A stretch of DNA of 64,000 nt, taken from contig JAILZT010000008.1 in assembly GCA_023512345.1 (NCBI GenBank), positions 124,001 through 188,000 on the forward strand. The letters run 5' to 3'. Positions 54,021 through 63,586 of this stretch are shown here, in pieces (within the stretch, counting starts at the first letter, position 1; every line of letters begins with the position of its first letter). Made by a program: the position numbers and the translations under genes. Under the pieces are notes generated by a model. It saw nothing but the letters and a program-made list of their open reading frames with translations. It was not told where the DNA came from and did not search any database. The DNA is from Paenibacillus sp. (lineage in GTDB: Bacteria; Bacillota; Bacilli; Paenibacillales; Paenibacillaceae).

Positions 54021-55598
54021 CTATTGAATTCCTTTTTCATCAAAATACTTACCGGATTCCTCTTGAACATAAGCGAGCAGTTTGTCTACACCAGCCGCTT
54101 TGAGCTTGTCACGGTAGGTTTTTAAGGAAGCATCCACATCTGGAGTCAAGCCAAGCATAAGTGGTTTGCCGTATTGCTCGAAGACCTGATTAACCGCTGC
54201 CAGCTCCGTTTTTACAGGCTCGTAATCCAGATAAATAGGTCCAAAAATGTCCTGTTTGCTGATCGGCTTGAACTCTTCCTTCAGTACATCAAGACCCGCC
54301 CAGCCTCCTTTTTCATTCTTCATGTTCGCTTCATTACGCCAGCCCCAGCTTGCAATGTCATACCGCGGAGTCACATTCAGGTCTACGCCTGGTGCCGGAA
54401 TAACAATCGTCTTGTCGTCTTCGCCTTTAGCCCAGTGTGTACCTTCAATTCCGTAGGTCATGAGGTTAAAATAGGCCGGATCGTTGCGCAGCTTGTCGAG
54501 CACCATAAGTGAACGTTCCGGGTTCTGCGAGCTCTTCGGAATGGCCATGCCGTTTGCGATAGGCAGTGTAGGTATAACGTAGTTGTGGAAACGGGTGAAC
54601 GGGAAATACCCAATATCCATCTTCAATCCCTTCGCTTGTATTTCGTTGATGAAGCCGCCAGCACTAGATGGATTACGCCAATAGATTGCACCTTGACCGG
54701 TCTTTATAAAATCGCCAGCTTCCTGCTTCGAAGAAAGGGAGTTTTTGTTCCAATAGCCCTTTTCCTCCCACTCCTTCATCTTCTTCACCCAGGCCTCGTA
54801 CTCATCGGTAAACGGAATAATCTGAATATCGCGCGGGTTATCATATGAAGTTGCACCGATAATTTCGCCGCTGATCATTTGGAAGTCATTCCAGAACCGG
54901 AATAGGCGGTTTACGTTCTCATAAGCAGCACCGTTAATCGGTGTTACGTTTTTCTTAGTTTTCACAGCATCCAAATAGGCTTCGATGGATGCCAAATCCG
55001 TAAATTCCGGCAGGCCAAACTCTTTAAGCCAATCTTCCCGGTAGACATAACCGTCCGGTGTATACTCGGAGTTGGTATTAGGTACAGCGAAGATACCGTC
55101 TCCCACTGTAACTGATGCCCAGTCCTGCTTCGGCACATTACTCCAGGTAACTGGAGCATTAACTGGCAGTAGATCCTTCAGATCCAGGAAGGCTCCTTGT
55201 TTTGACAGCTTGTAGAAATCAGCCCAATTGGAGGCAAAGATCATATCAATCTTTTCACCCGAGGTTAACAGCAGGTTATATTTCGTCATCCAGTCATTCC
55301 ACGTCGTAAACTTTACATCGATGGTTGTGTTCAAATCCTTCTCCAGCATTTTATTCCATTCGTCTATAATTTTATCCTGATCCTTATGCGCATCACCGAC
55401 CAGATACCAAGTGAGTTTCACTTTCTTCAACGTCTCTTTGTCAGCTTCACCTTGATTGGCCGCTTTGGTCTCAGTTGTATTCTTTACACCTTCATTTTCT
55501 GTGGCTCCGTTGTTACTTCCGCCCCCACAGCCCGCAATCAGCGAGATCAATAAAGACATTAGAATTACGAGCGTTAATCGCTTTGTTCTCTTTCTCAC
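54021..55598 (-). CDS. Large solute-binding lipoprotein of a LplABC-type importer
   Basis: 525 residues. Lipoprotein signal with Cys in SLIAGCGGG (about 24), then a long extracellular solute-binding domain of the LipO/LplA kind common in Paenibacillus (TWNDWMTKYNLLLTSGEKID, DGYVYREDWL). Start GTG 55598 follows AAGGAGGAG. It is the last gene of the operon. The substrate is probably an oligosaccharide; this is inference. Confidence 0.9.
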   Translation of the reverse strand: MRKRTKRLTLVILMSLLISLIAGCGGGSNNGATENEGVKNTTETKAANQGEADKETLKKVKLTWYLVGDAHKDQDKIIDEWNKMLEKDLNTTIDVKFTTWNDWMTKYNLLLTSGEKIDMIFASNWADFYKLSKQGAFLDLKDLLPVNAPVTWSNVPKQDWASVTVGDGIFAVPNTNSEYTPDGYVYREDWLKEFGLPEFTDLASIEAYLDAVKTKKNVTPINGAAYENVNRLFRFWNDFQMISGEIIGATSYDNPRDIQIIPFTDEYEAWVKKMKEWEEKGYWNKNSLSSKQEAGDFIKTGQGAIYWRNPSSAGGFINEIQAKGLKMDIGYFPFTRFHNYVIPTLPIANGMAIPKSSQNPERSLMVLDKLRNDPAYFNLMTYGIEGTHWAKGEDDKTIVIPAPGVDLNVTPRYDIASWGWRNEANMKNEKGGWAGLDVLKEEFKPISKQDIFGPIYLDYEPVKTELAAVNQVFEQYGKPLMLGLTPDVDASLKTYRDKLKAAGVDKLLAYVQEESGKYFDEKGIQ

Positions 55599-55673
55599 AA
55601 TTGACTCCTCCTTAAAGTTTGTCACCCTGTCTGGGTACTACAAATGAATGCTATGTTAGCCGGTAGCCCGGTT

Positions 55674-56612
55674 CTAACCTTTAACTGCTCCTACCGTAAG
55701 CCCCTTGACGAAATAACGTTGAACGAAGGGGTAGAGCAGGATTACCGGGCCAGTGGCGATCACAGCGACAGCCATCTTTAACGTTTCTGTAGGCGGTACG
55801 ACGTTCGCGGCTAGATAAGATCCGTTATTCGTCTGGAGCACCGCTGCACTGGACAGGATTTTATAGAGCAGGAACTGCAGTGGGAATTTTTGATCCGATG
55901 TGATGAACATGTTGGCGTTGAACCAGTCATTCCAGTAGCCAAGCCCGAGAAATAAACCAATGGTTGCAAGTCCTGGTGTAGAGAGCGGCAGGATGAGCTT
56001 CCAGTAAATCCGGAAATCCCCGGCTCCGTCGATCTTAGCTGATTCTACAATGGACTCTGGAATCGATTTCATGAAGCTTCTCATCAAAATGATATTCCAG
56101 GCACTCAGCAGCGGAGGCAGAATCAAGGCCCAATAGCTGTCCTTAAGATCTAAATATTTGGTCATCATGATGTACCAAGGAATTAATCCCCCACTGAAAA
56201 GAGTGGTGAAGTAAATGAAGAATGAGAGACTGTCACGATAGGCGAAATCTTTACGGGACAATACATAACCAGCCATTGAAGTCAGGAACAGTCCCAGTAA
56301 AGAGCCCACTACAGTTACTCCAATAGTTACACTATAAGCGTGGTAAATCTGCTCCGGCGTACTAAATACAGACTTATAAGCTTCGAAAGATACGGTGCTG
56401 GGGAACAGCTTAAAGCCCTCGGAGATGATCTCCAATTCGTCTGTGAACGAGCCAGCCACAATGAGCCAGAATGGAATAAGACAGATTAAGGAAATGAGAG
56501 ACAGCAAGGTATATCCGATGATATTAAAAATAAGGGTCTCTTTATCTTCCTTAATCTTTGTGCTTTTTTTCATTCTTCGAACGCTCGGCAGTTTTTCAAT
56601 TTCAGTACTCAT
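55674..56612 (-). CDS. ABC transporter permease (LplC/YtcP type)
   Basis: 312 residues, six helices, EAA loop ESAKIDGAGDFRIYWKLILP (about 192-211). Start ATG 56612 has AAGGGGGG upstream; the frame reading to 56675 overlaps the previous gene. Confidence 0.92.
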   Translation of the reverse strand: MSTEIEKLPSVRRMKKSTKIKEDKETLIFNIIGYTLLSLISLICLIPFWLIVAGSFTDELEIISEGFKLFPSTVSFEAYKSVFSTPEQIYHAYSVTIGVTVVGSLLGLFLTSMAGYVLSRKDFAYRDSLSFFIYFTTLFSGGLIPWYIMMTKYLDLKDSYWALILPPLLSAWNIILMRSFMKSIPESIVESAKIDGAGDFRIYWKLILPLSTPGLATIGLFLGLGYWNDWFNANMFITSDQKFPLQFLLYKILSSAAVLQTNNGSYLAANVVPPTETLKMAVAVIATGPVILLYPFVQRYFVKGLTVGAVKG

Positions 56613-56625
56613 GCTTATCCCCCCT

Positions 56626-57546
56626 TTAGAACAACGCGTATTCTTCGCGCGTTTTTTTGATAATGTAGTTAACAAGCATGATAATTACGAAGCCGAAGAA
56701 GGACTGGTACAAGCCCGCAGCCGTTCCCATGCCAATGTCGAAGTTGACTGTCAGTGAACGGAAAACATACGTATCAATAATATCCGTGACGTCGTACAGC
56801 ATGCCGTTATTGCCAATAATCTGATAGAACAGATCAAACTGGCCTTTCATGATCCCACCAAGACTGAACAGGATGAGTAATATGAAGGTTGGCATAAGCA
56901 GTGGGAGCGTAATCCGGCGAATTTGCTGAAAAATATTAGCTCCATCAATCTTGGATGCTTCGTAATACTCGTCACTGATGCTCATAATGGCTGCTAAATA
57001 TATGACCGTTCCATAACCAATGCCCTTCCAAATATTAAAGAATACAATAATGTACTTCCAAGGTGTCGTCTGAAGATAGAAGTCGTACGGCTGTAATCCA
57101 AATTGTCTCAGCATAGTGTTGATGACTCCGAGATCGGAGAACAGGTTGAACACGAAGGCACCCACTAGTACCCAAGAAAGAAAATAGGGTAGAAACATAA
57201 GTGACTGCGCTGTCTTCTTGAAAAACTTACTTGAAAGCTGTGCAAGGAATATAGCGCAGATCACCTGCATGATATTGCCAAGAATAATGAAAGCCAGATT
57301 GTAGAGCACTGTATTTTTCGTCAAATTCCACAGGATGCCTGACTTATACAGAAACTCGAAGTTTTTCAGTCCGATGAACTCACTTCCGAACAACCCGCCG
57401 TCGAAATCGAATTTCGTAAAGGCATAGTACACGCCAACCATAGGTATGTAACTGAAGATAATAAAAAACAAAAGTGTAGGGGCAATCATCAGAAACAATA
57501 CCTTGTTTCGATTAAACTCCCGAATGATTCCGCCTCTTCCAGACAT
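56626..57546 (-). CDS. ABC transporter permease (LplB type)
   Basis: 306 residues, six helices, EAA loop EASKIDGANIFQQIRRITLP (about 197-216). GAGGAGG lies before the ATG. The gap to the AraC gene upstream holds a terminator-like hairpin. Confidence 0.92.
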   Translation of the reverse strand: MSGRGGIIREFNRNKVLFLMIAPTLLFFIIFSYIPMVGVYYAFTKFDFDGGLFGSEFIGLKNFEFLYKSGILWNLTKNTVLYNLAFIILGNIMQVICAIFLAQLSSKFFKKTAQSLMFLPYFLSWVLVGAFVFNLFSDLGVINTMLRQFGLQPYDFYLQTTPWKYIIVFFNIWKGIGYGTVIYLAAIMSISDEYYEASKIDGANIFQQIRRITLPLLMPTFILLILFSLGGIMKGQFDLFYQIIGNNGMLYDVTDIIDTYVFRSLTVNFDIGMGTAAGLYQSFFGFVIIMLVNYIIKKTREEYALF

Positions 57547-57751
57547 AATCTTACGACCTCCTCAACCATCTTCATATTGTTATGAGCCGTCTTTTTGGCT
57601 GTCCGGCTGCAATTCCCATATTAGAAGACGCTCGGGAGGCGGGCAACTAACCATACCCGATGTGACTCACTTTTAGCCCGAAATCAGCACTACGTTTTCC
57701 CGAACACACTCTTCTTTTCCGACACTCCCCAGTAAAATCAAGGCTTTTGGC

Positions 57752-57789
57752 AAAATAAAAGGAAGGCAAGGGAGCCGCCCCTGCCTTCC
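57752..57789 (-). terminator. Terminator or attenuator between the AraC sensor and the permeases
   Basis: Stem GGAAGGCA-GGG paired with CCC-TGCCTTCC, followed on the minus strand by TTTTATTTT. It splits regulators from importer genes. Confidence 0.75.
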
Positions 57790-57811
57790 GATTCGAACCC
57801 TTCTGCCCCAC

Positions 57812-60109
57812 TTAAGCGAGTATAGCTCCATCATCGTTACCCTCATTCAACAGTCCTCTGGCGTTTTTACGATATTCAGCCGGTGTCACTCCATTATGTT
57901 TCTTGAAGGCTTTATAGAAATAGGGATTGTTCGAAAATCCGGTTCGTTCAGCGATGTCCCCAATAGAATCATCGGTCTGGATCAACAACTCACGGACTTT
58001 GTTCATCCTTACCTCCTGAATATATCCCAGGATCGTCTGAAACGTATGCTGCTTAAATACCCTGCCAATATAAGTAGCCGACATTCCGGCTTCATCTGCC
58101 AGCGTTTCGAGGGAAAGATTCTGATCAGCGTAATGCTCATCAATAAACCTCTTAATACGTCCTGGTAAATCATCCTGCCTATTTTTCTTTTTATCCTCCA
58201 TATACTTTTCGAGAAGATCGAACAGGGCCATGTAGCGTTTCGTAAGTTCTTCCAACGTTTCCACCTGTACATGCGTATACAATTGATGGGATGGAATAGA
58301 AAGCTCTTCAGCGGCTGAAGAATGCTGGCGGATCGTCCGAATCGCGTTCTGAAGCGCAAAAGTTACATGGGAGATAGCCAACTGGTAAGAGATATACGAA
58401 TAGTTGACCGTATCCTCCATGATTTCGCTGAACAACCGTTTTACCTCCGGGAGCCGGCCAAGCATTAATTCATCAATCATCTGCTTTTCCTTGTGGAGCG
58501 GGTATTCATAGGGCTTAGCTTTGTTCTGCTCGACGGTCTCTGAATCAATATAACTGCCTGGGCCACTGAATACACGGCTAAAAGATGCTTCTGCTGCCTG
58601 TTGGCACAGTGAATGCACGGATTGTATTCCCATGCCGGTCATGCTGGACGATACGGTTATGGATAACTTCAAATACTGGGAGACAGCGGCTTGCAGCCGC
58701 TCTGAGTATTGGCGGTAAGCTTCGACTTTATCCAGTTCAAGGTCTGCAGCCTGGATAATAATAGCCCCGCGATCTTCTCCTAAATCAGCGGTTGCAGCAG
58801 AACGACCTTCGCCGGTTAACAGTTCCTGGGCAATATTAAGGATTCCGTAGCGCAGAAGCCTTCGGTCATCGCTCGTATATTGATCAATTAAGGATCGGTA
58901 ATCATCCAAAGTGACTACAAGGACACGACACGGCTTGGCGGGATCCAGCTTAATTCCATAACGCTCGAACATGGGCCTTGCCCGTTCAGCGTCCGTATTG
59001 GTGTAACCGTTCAACAAACCACGAAGATACTCCGAGCGCATGGTCTGCAAGCTTTCACGCTGTTCGGACTCTAGATTAACGAGCCGGGAGAGCTTTTTGT
59101 TCAGGCCTGAGAACAACCGCCGGGACCCGAGATAGGATAGAACTAAACCGGCAACCAAGATAGCCGCGGCAATCCAAAAGGTTTTGAAACGCATACTGTC
59201 AATTCGCTCGCTTATTACTGCATACGGGACAATCCGAATATATCTCCAGCCCAAGTAATCGGGTTCGCTATACGTGACCAGAGACTTTATCCCATCTACA
59301 CTAGTAGCAAAATAACCTGAAGACTGTCCATGTTTAAGAATACGATGGATATAAGAAGTACCTCTCATGTCTGTAAGCATCGGAGTCGTCCAGCTGTTGG
59401 ACACGAGAAGGCCGTCTTTGTCGATCAAAAATGTATTTGCCGGATCATTGGTAAGGGAACCATCAATATGCTTGTGAAGTTGGGTTTCCTTAATATTTAC
59501 TATAACTGCATTTCTCCGGGGGCTTTTCGCTAATGTATCATACAGCAGAAAGGTGTAGGTATCACGTTCCTTTTCAGCAATATTTCCCGCTAGCCCCTCG
59601 ATCCGAAGCTTGCGTGGAATGGGCTTCAGCGTCTCATAATCTCCAATGTGCAGGAGCATCTTTTTCATATCCAGATCATAAAATTCCGATTCGCTGAACA
59701 CCGCTGGGACGCTCATATCCGTGCTAACGTAAAAGGTGCTTGCTTCCGAGTTGTAGATATAAATCGAATCAATAAAAGGTGAAGTTTCCCGATAATTGGT
59801 CAATTGTTTAATCGCGGTTGATACATCCACTGCACTCACATTTGGAAAATTAAGCAAATTGGCAACGTTCTGATCGCTATGAATTTGTTTGGCGAAGGTC
59901 GCAGCAGTGACCGCCATTACGGATGCTTCCTGCGTCGTCTGCGCAAGACTATCCATCGTTTGGTCATAGGACTGATTCAGTGCGATTCGTTCAAAGTTCA
60001 AATACAAAATACCTGACAATATTGAAATGGTTAGAAAAACTGTAACAGTCATTACGAAAAAAAACTTACCGTAGTACCCGTTTCCTTTTCCGCTTAACAC
60101 CTTGGACAT
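57812..60109 (-). CDS. Membrane-bound AraC-family regulator (one-component sensor)
   Basis: 765 residues. Helix at about 15-35, extracytoplasmic sensor region to about 300 (dCache-like), second helix (about 305-325), a cytoplasmic linker, and a C-terminal AraC DNA-binding pair at about 660-750 (LSLETLADEAGMSATYIGRVFK and IGDIAERTGFSNNPYFYKAFKKHNG). These proteins join sensing and DNA binding in one chain and usually drive an adjacent ABC importer. The gene is four bases after the LacI gene, so both come from one transcript. Confidence 0.92.
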   Translation of the reverse strand: MSKVLSGKGNGYYGKFFFVMTVTVFLTISILSGILYLNFERIALNQSYDQTMDSLAQTTQEASVMAVTAATFAKQIHSDQNVANLLNFPNVSAVDVSTAIKQLTNYRETSPFIDSIYIYNSEASTFYVSTDMSVPAVFSESEFYDLDMKKMLLHIGDYETLKPIPRKLRIEGLAGNIAEKERDTYTFLLYDTLAKSPRRNAVIVNIKETQLHKHIDGSLTNDPANTFLIDKDGLLVSNSWTTPMLTDMRGTSYIHRILKHGQSSGYFATSVDGIKSLVTYSEPDYLGWRYIRIVPYAVISERIDSMRFKTFWIAAAILVAGLVLSYLGSRRLFSGLNKKLSRLVNLESEQRESLQTMRSEYLRGLLNGYTNTDAERARPMFERYGIKLDPAKPCRVLVVTLDDYRSLIDQYTSDDRRLLRYGILNIAQELLTGEGRSAATADLGEDRGAIIIQAADLELDKVEAYRQYSERLQAAVSQYLKLSITVSSSMTGMGIQSVHSLCQQAAEASFSRVFSGPGSYIDSETVEQNKAKPYEYPLHKEKQMIDELMLGRLPEVKRLFSEIMEDTVNYSYISYQLAISHVTFALQNAIRTIRQHSSAAEELSIPSHQLYTHVQVETLEELTKRYMALFDLLEKYMEDKKKNRQDDLPGRIKRFIDEHYADQNLSLETLADEAGMSATYIGRVFKQHTFQTILGYIQEVRMNKVRELLIQTDDSIGDIAERTGFSNNPYFYKAFKKHNGVTPAEYRKNARGLLNEGNDDGAILA

Positions 60110-60113
60110 GGCT

Positions 60114-61124
60114 TTATCCCCCTTTTGCCGAAGATCCTTTGACTACCAGTGTTGAAGCTAACATGAACTGCTGCGACTCCGCCCGAACGCTTCCGTTCAT
60201 CTGCTCTATGAGTTGTTCAGCAAGCAAGGCGCCCATTGCATAAAGCGGTTGCTCCACTGAGCTTATTTTCGGTTCGACGTAATTGGTAATTCGGATATTA
60301 TCTACACCAACCACGGCTATGTTCTCAGGAATGGAGATCCCAAGCTCTGCACAAGCTTTGTACACACCTAGTGCCATTTCATCATTTGCGGTAAAAACGG
60401 CTGTAAATTCCTCATTGTTGCTCCACAGCCGCGTAAAAGCTTCATATCCACCCTGCTCGTTGAAATCTCCGCCATCAATCAGCTCCGGCTCGAACGATAG
60501 TCCTGCTTGCTCAAGTTGTTCCTTATAACCTTGCAGACGTTCAATACTGTCAGGTGCATCGGCATAACCGTTAATAAAAGCAATTCGGCGGTGCCCCCGT
60601 TCCATTAAATGCTGCACAACCTCCTTGCCAATTCTAATGTTATCCGTGAAGGAGCAGGGAATGAACGGATGTTCAATCCTGCGGCCAATTAACCCGATCG
60701 CATAATCCTCATCCGCGAAAGATAAGATCTCAGGGTCCGATAACTGTGACGTAACTAGAATCAGCCCGTCCACCGTACGATTCTGCAGAAGGGAAAGAAA
60801 CTCCAGTTCTTTCTCCTTCTCATTTTGCGAATCACAAATCAGGATTTTATATTTAAGCCCATTGGCAATATTCTCTATGCCTTTAATAATTTCCGCATTA
60901 TAAGCAACTCCAATGTCAGTGACAACGACCCCTAAGGTCATGGTTTTTCGCGAACGCAGCTGTTTCCCCATGGCATTTGGCGTGTAATTTAATTCCCGAA
61001 TCGCCTGTAACACTTTTTCCTGAGTTTTGCTGGTTACCAAAGGGCTTCCATTCAGCACTCTGGATACGGTAGCTGGAGATACATTGGCTTTGTGGGCTAC
61101 ATCAATGATTTTACTATCTCTCAT
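60114..61124 (-). CDS. LacI-family regulator heading the importer operon
   Basis: 336 residues. HTH IIDVAHKANVSPATVSRVLNG, hinge NAMGKQLRSRK, then a ligand domain (LGVVVTDIGVAYNAEIIKG). Its own promoter overlaps a perfect palindrome (61173-61186), so self-control is likely. The ribosome site is weak (GTGAAG). Confidence 0.92.
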   Translation of the reverse strand: MRDSKIIDVAHKANVSPATVSRVLNGSPLVTSKTQEKVLQAIRELNYTPNAMGKQLRSRKTMTLGVVVTDIGVAYNAEIIKGIENIANGLKYKILICDSQNEKEKELEFLSLLQNRTVDGLILVTSQLSDPEILSFADEDYAIGLIGRRIEHPFIPCSFTDNIRIGKEVVQHLMERGHRRIAFINGYADAPDSIERLQGYKEQLEQAGLSFEPELIDGGDFNEQGGYEAFTRLWSNNEEFTAVFTANDEMALGVYKACAELGISIPENIAVVGVDNIRITNYVEPKISSVEQPLYAMGALLAEQLIEQMNGSVRAESQQFMLASTLVVKGSSAKGG

Positions 61125-61158
61125 ATATGCTTCACGCTTTCATTGTTTAATAAGGTCA

Positions 61159-61187
61159 ATTATAAAGACGAATGAAATCGATTTCAA
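61159..61187 (-). promoter_or_regulatory. Sigma-A promoter of the LacI/AraC gene pair
   Basis: -35 TTGAAA (61187-61182), 17-base spacer, -10 TATAAT (61164-61159). Confidence 0.82.
61173..61186. promoter_or_regulatory. cre/LacI-type operator in the promoter
   Basis: TGAAATCGATTTCA is a perfect palindrome and matches the CcpA cre consensus (TGWAANCGNTNWCA). It overlaps the -35 and spacer. Binding by CcpA, the encoded LacI protein or both is possible. Confidence 0.8.
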
Positions 61188-61205
61188 TAGAAGACAGCCT
61201 GTCTC

Positions 61206-61251
61206 AATAAAAAAAGTTTTGGTCATCAATTTGTCTTTGATAACCAAAACT
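61206..61251 (-). terminator. Rho-independent terminator of the HD-GYP gene
   Basis: Stem AGTTTTGGT-ATCAA/TTGAT-ACCAAAACT and a T-run on the minus strand. Confidence 0.85.
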
Positions 61252-61273
61252 CGTATAGAACTGTATCCAGTTG

Positions 61274-62284
61274 TTATCCACGTATTTCTTGAATATGAAT
61301 ATCTCTATCTTGACTTAAATCTATAAATTCTTCATCTATTTTTATTAAAGGTGCGTTCATTTCTAACGGATTCAGATAAACGACCTCACCCACTCTTCCA
61401 TCTGTTAAAACGACTTCTTTCCCTACCATTTTATTAATTACATTCTCAATAAAAATGGACACAATCTGAGGGTTCAATTCACCGAATTTCCCTTGACCCA
61501 TTTGTGCAATAATCTCATGAAAGGATATCGGGTCATGATAAGGTCTTTTTGAAGACATAGCATGAAAAATATCGGCGACAGCTACAATGGAGCTAAATAA
61601 ATCGACTTTATCTTTTTTGAGACCAAAGGGATATCCCCTGCCATCTTCACGTTCATGATGTTGTAATGCAACAAGAGCTACCCTATGGCTTATTCCGGTT
61701 GTTTCTTTAAGTAGTTCATATCCATAAATCGTGTGCTTTTTAACCTGTTCGTATTCCTCTCGAGTTAATTTCCCTGGTTTATTCAAGAGCTCCTCAGGTA
61801 TTTTAACCTTACCGACATCATGCATAGTTGCTGCGAGCGATAGTGTGGTGAGATCCCTTTCACTAAAGTTCATCCATCTGCCAATAAGCGTAGATAGTAC
61901 CCCAACACCGATATTGTGCTGGAACGTATAATCATCCTTGGCTTTTACCAATTCAAACAAGTTGAACACATTCGTATTTCTTGAAATCTCTTGAATGGCT
62001 GGAACAACTTCTTTATGTATTTCCATTAACGGAATTTTACGTGATCCCTTTATGGATTGGAATATTTCTTTAGTAAAGGATACTGTATTTCGAACTAAGG
62101 CTACGGATTCAGCGTTAGTGTTCCCTTGAAGGTTGCTACTAAAGGAAATCAAATCTATATCTATTCTATGACTCCTCAACAACCTTAGAGATTCATGGTT
62201 AATGATCGACTTCGCAGGAATAACAGTGACTCCGTATGCATTCATTATATCTTTGTTTATTTTCTTTCCAACTAAATGTTCCAT
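61274..62284 (-). CDS. HD-GYP domain cyclic-di-GMP phosphodiesterase
   Basis: 336 residues. HD-GYP domain at about 130-290: HD in MHDVGKVKIP (about 181), HHEREDGRGYPFG (about 237-249) carrying the GYP motif. The first 125 residues are unassigned, without membrane helices. Start ATG 62284 follows GAGGTG; the longer frame has no site. It would hydrolyse cyclic-di-GMP, influencing motility or biofilm. Confidence 0.9.
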   Translation of the reverse strand: MEHLVGKKINKDIMNAYGVTVIPAKSIINHESLRLLRSHRIDIDLISFSSNLQGNTNAESVALVRNTVSFTKEIFQSIKGSRKIPLMEIHKEVVPAIQEISRNTNVFNLFELVKAKDDYTFQHNIGVGVLSTLIGRWMNFSERDLTTLSLAATMHDVGKVKIPEELLNKPGKLTREEYEQVKKHTIYGYELLKETTGISHRVALVALQHHEREDGRGYPFGLKKDKVDLFSSIVAVADIFHAMSSKRPYHDPISFHEIIAQMGQGKFGELNPQIVSIFIENVINKMVGKEVVLTDGRVGEVVYLNPLEMNAPLIKIDEEFIDLSQDRDIHIQEIRG

Positions 62285-62434
62285 AACCCACCTCAATCTG
62301 GCAATAACTACTATTATATTAAATTTTTTAATATTTAATAGTGTTATTACTTCCATTAACAGTAATTGTTAGGAGAAACAATTCTATTTTCAGGTTGTTA
62401 TGGGAAATATGACTTTGAATTGAATAGATTGTAC

Positions 62435-62691
62435 TATATAAATTGAACTTAAGATTTTTAGAATATAGGATTAGTCGCACTGCGGTGAATGTTTGGACTT
62501 CCGGCCGCTGTTGTCTACAGATTTCTTTGAATAATACCGCTCTTCGCGGTAGAAATCCGTAGACTGCCTATGCTTTCGAAGCTAGCTTTCCTACGGAAAG
62601 CTTTTGGGCGGTCGCTCTCGCTCCTCCAGTTCCAAAATTCCCCTCCGTCACTCCGTTCCCTTTTCTTTAATTTTATAGTTCAATTTATATA
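62435..62691. repeat. Large structured hairpin repeat, copy C (257 bp)
   Basis: Outer perfect stem TATATAAATTGAACT (62435-62449) with AGTTCAATTTATATA (62677-62691). Inner stem TTGTCTACAGATTTC (62511-62525) with GAAATCCGTAGAC (62552-62564), capped by ACCGC/GCGGT. A 41-base insert with its own hairpin follows, so this copy is longer than A and B. Its right end overlaps the last codons of the DinB-fold gene. Confidence 0.88.
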
Positions 62692-63159
62692 TAACAATTT
62701 TTTGTACATTTTAATAACACTAGTATGCAAACCCTCATGATAAAGATCAAAACTTAAAAATTCTTCGGGCGTTTCCATAGTCATTCCACCAGATGTCGTG
62801 TAAGACGGTACAATCTTTGTTTGCATTCGATCTTTGAGGGATTCACTAATTCTCTCTTGTTGATCTATCAATAGGGTCTTTAGCTCTTGAAGACTCGGAT
62901 ATGGAATAGTGTTTGGAGAATCCAAAGGTGAAGTACCATTCTCAAACCACCCCTTAAACCCATCGGGCATGTGCAGAGGAAGCCCTATGTATTGAAATGC
63001 GAATCGCTCACAGACCACATACACATGCCCTAGCTGCCAACGAATGGAGTTTCGATACCCTTGTGGAATCAGATCTGCCATTTCTTCTGTAACGCCCTCG
63101 GCTGCTGTAAGAAGCCTGCTCCGCACAAACGCCAGCTGCTTAAATAAATAGTGTTCCAT
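62680..63159 (-). CDS. DinB-fold (YfiT-like) protein
   Basis: 159 residues, four-helix DinB fold. Putative metal-site histidines are in LGHVYVV (about 45) and YHEGLHTSVI (about 140 and 144). The DinB superfamily includes thiol-dependent transferases such as bacillithiol S-transferases; the reaction here is unknown. GGAG lies before the ATG. The last four codons and the stop lie inside repeat copy C. Confidence 0.82.
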   Translation of the reverse strand: MEHYLFKQLAFVRSRLLTAAEGVTEEMADLIPQGYRNSIRWQLGHVYVVCERFAFQYIGLPLHMPDGFKGWFENGTSPLDSPNTIPYPSLQELKTLLIDQQERISESLKDRMQTKIVPSYTTSGGMTMETPEEFLSFDLYHEGLHTSVIKMYKKLLYIN

Positions 63160-63209
63160 CTTCTACTCCACTCCCTCTTTCTAATAAAATAAGTTTACCC
63201 AAGAAGTAT

Positions 63210-63557
63210 CTAATTTGCACCTTTGTATGCTATGCCATCAATCATCATAAGACAATCTGAATCAATAAATTCTGTAGTCGAAGTCATTCGTGCTGGGAAC
63301 TTATCTTGTTCAAAATACTCCATAAACACCTTTTCCATTTCAGGCAAATCCTTAATATTTTTAAGATATACATTTACCTTGACGATATTCTCTAAGGGTA
63401 CCTCAACTTGAAGAAGGGTTTGCTTTAAGTTTGAAAAGGTATCTTGAATTTGTTCTGAAAAGCTGTCTCCAAATCCTCTATGCAATCCGAGAAAAACATA
63501 ATCCCCTGCTGCGACAGCTGTTGAGTAACTAAATGGAGTCGAAATTCGTGTAATCAT
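63210..63557 (-). CDS. RidA-family protein
   Basis: 115 residues of the RidA/YjgF/UK114 fold (FSNLKQTLLQ, VKVNVYLKNIKDLPEMEKVF, PARMTSTTEF). The usual arginine in the C-terminal PARxTV motif is present as PARMTS. RidA enzymes deaminate reactive enamines. AGGAGG lies before the ATG. It lies 29 bases after the acetamidase gene and probably shares its transcript. Confidence 0.88.
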   Translation of the reverse strand: MITRISTPFSYSTAVAAGDYVFLGLHRGFGDSFSEQIQDTFSNLKQTLLQVEVPLENIVKVNVYLKNIKDLPEMEKVFMEYFEQDKFPARMTSTTEFIDSDCLMMIDGIAYKGAN

Positions 63558-63586
63558 TAGATTAACCTCCTGAAATTGGATTGTAT

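Noticed and set aside
62435..62691. Insertion sequence at copy C
   Set aside because: No transposase frame or IS-type end is present; at most it is a MITE-like non-autonomous element.
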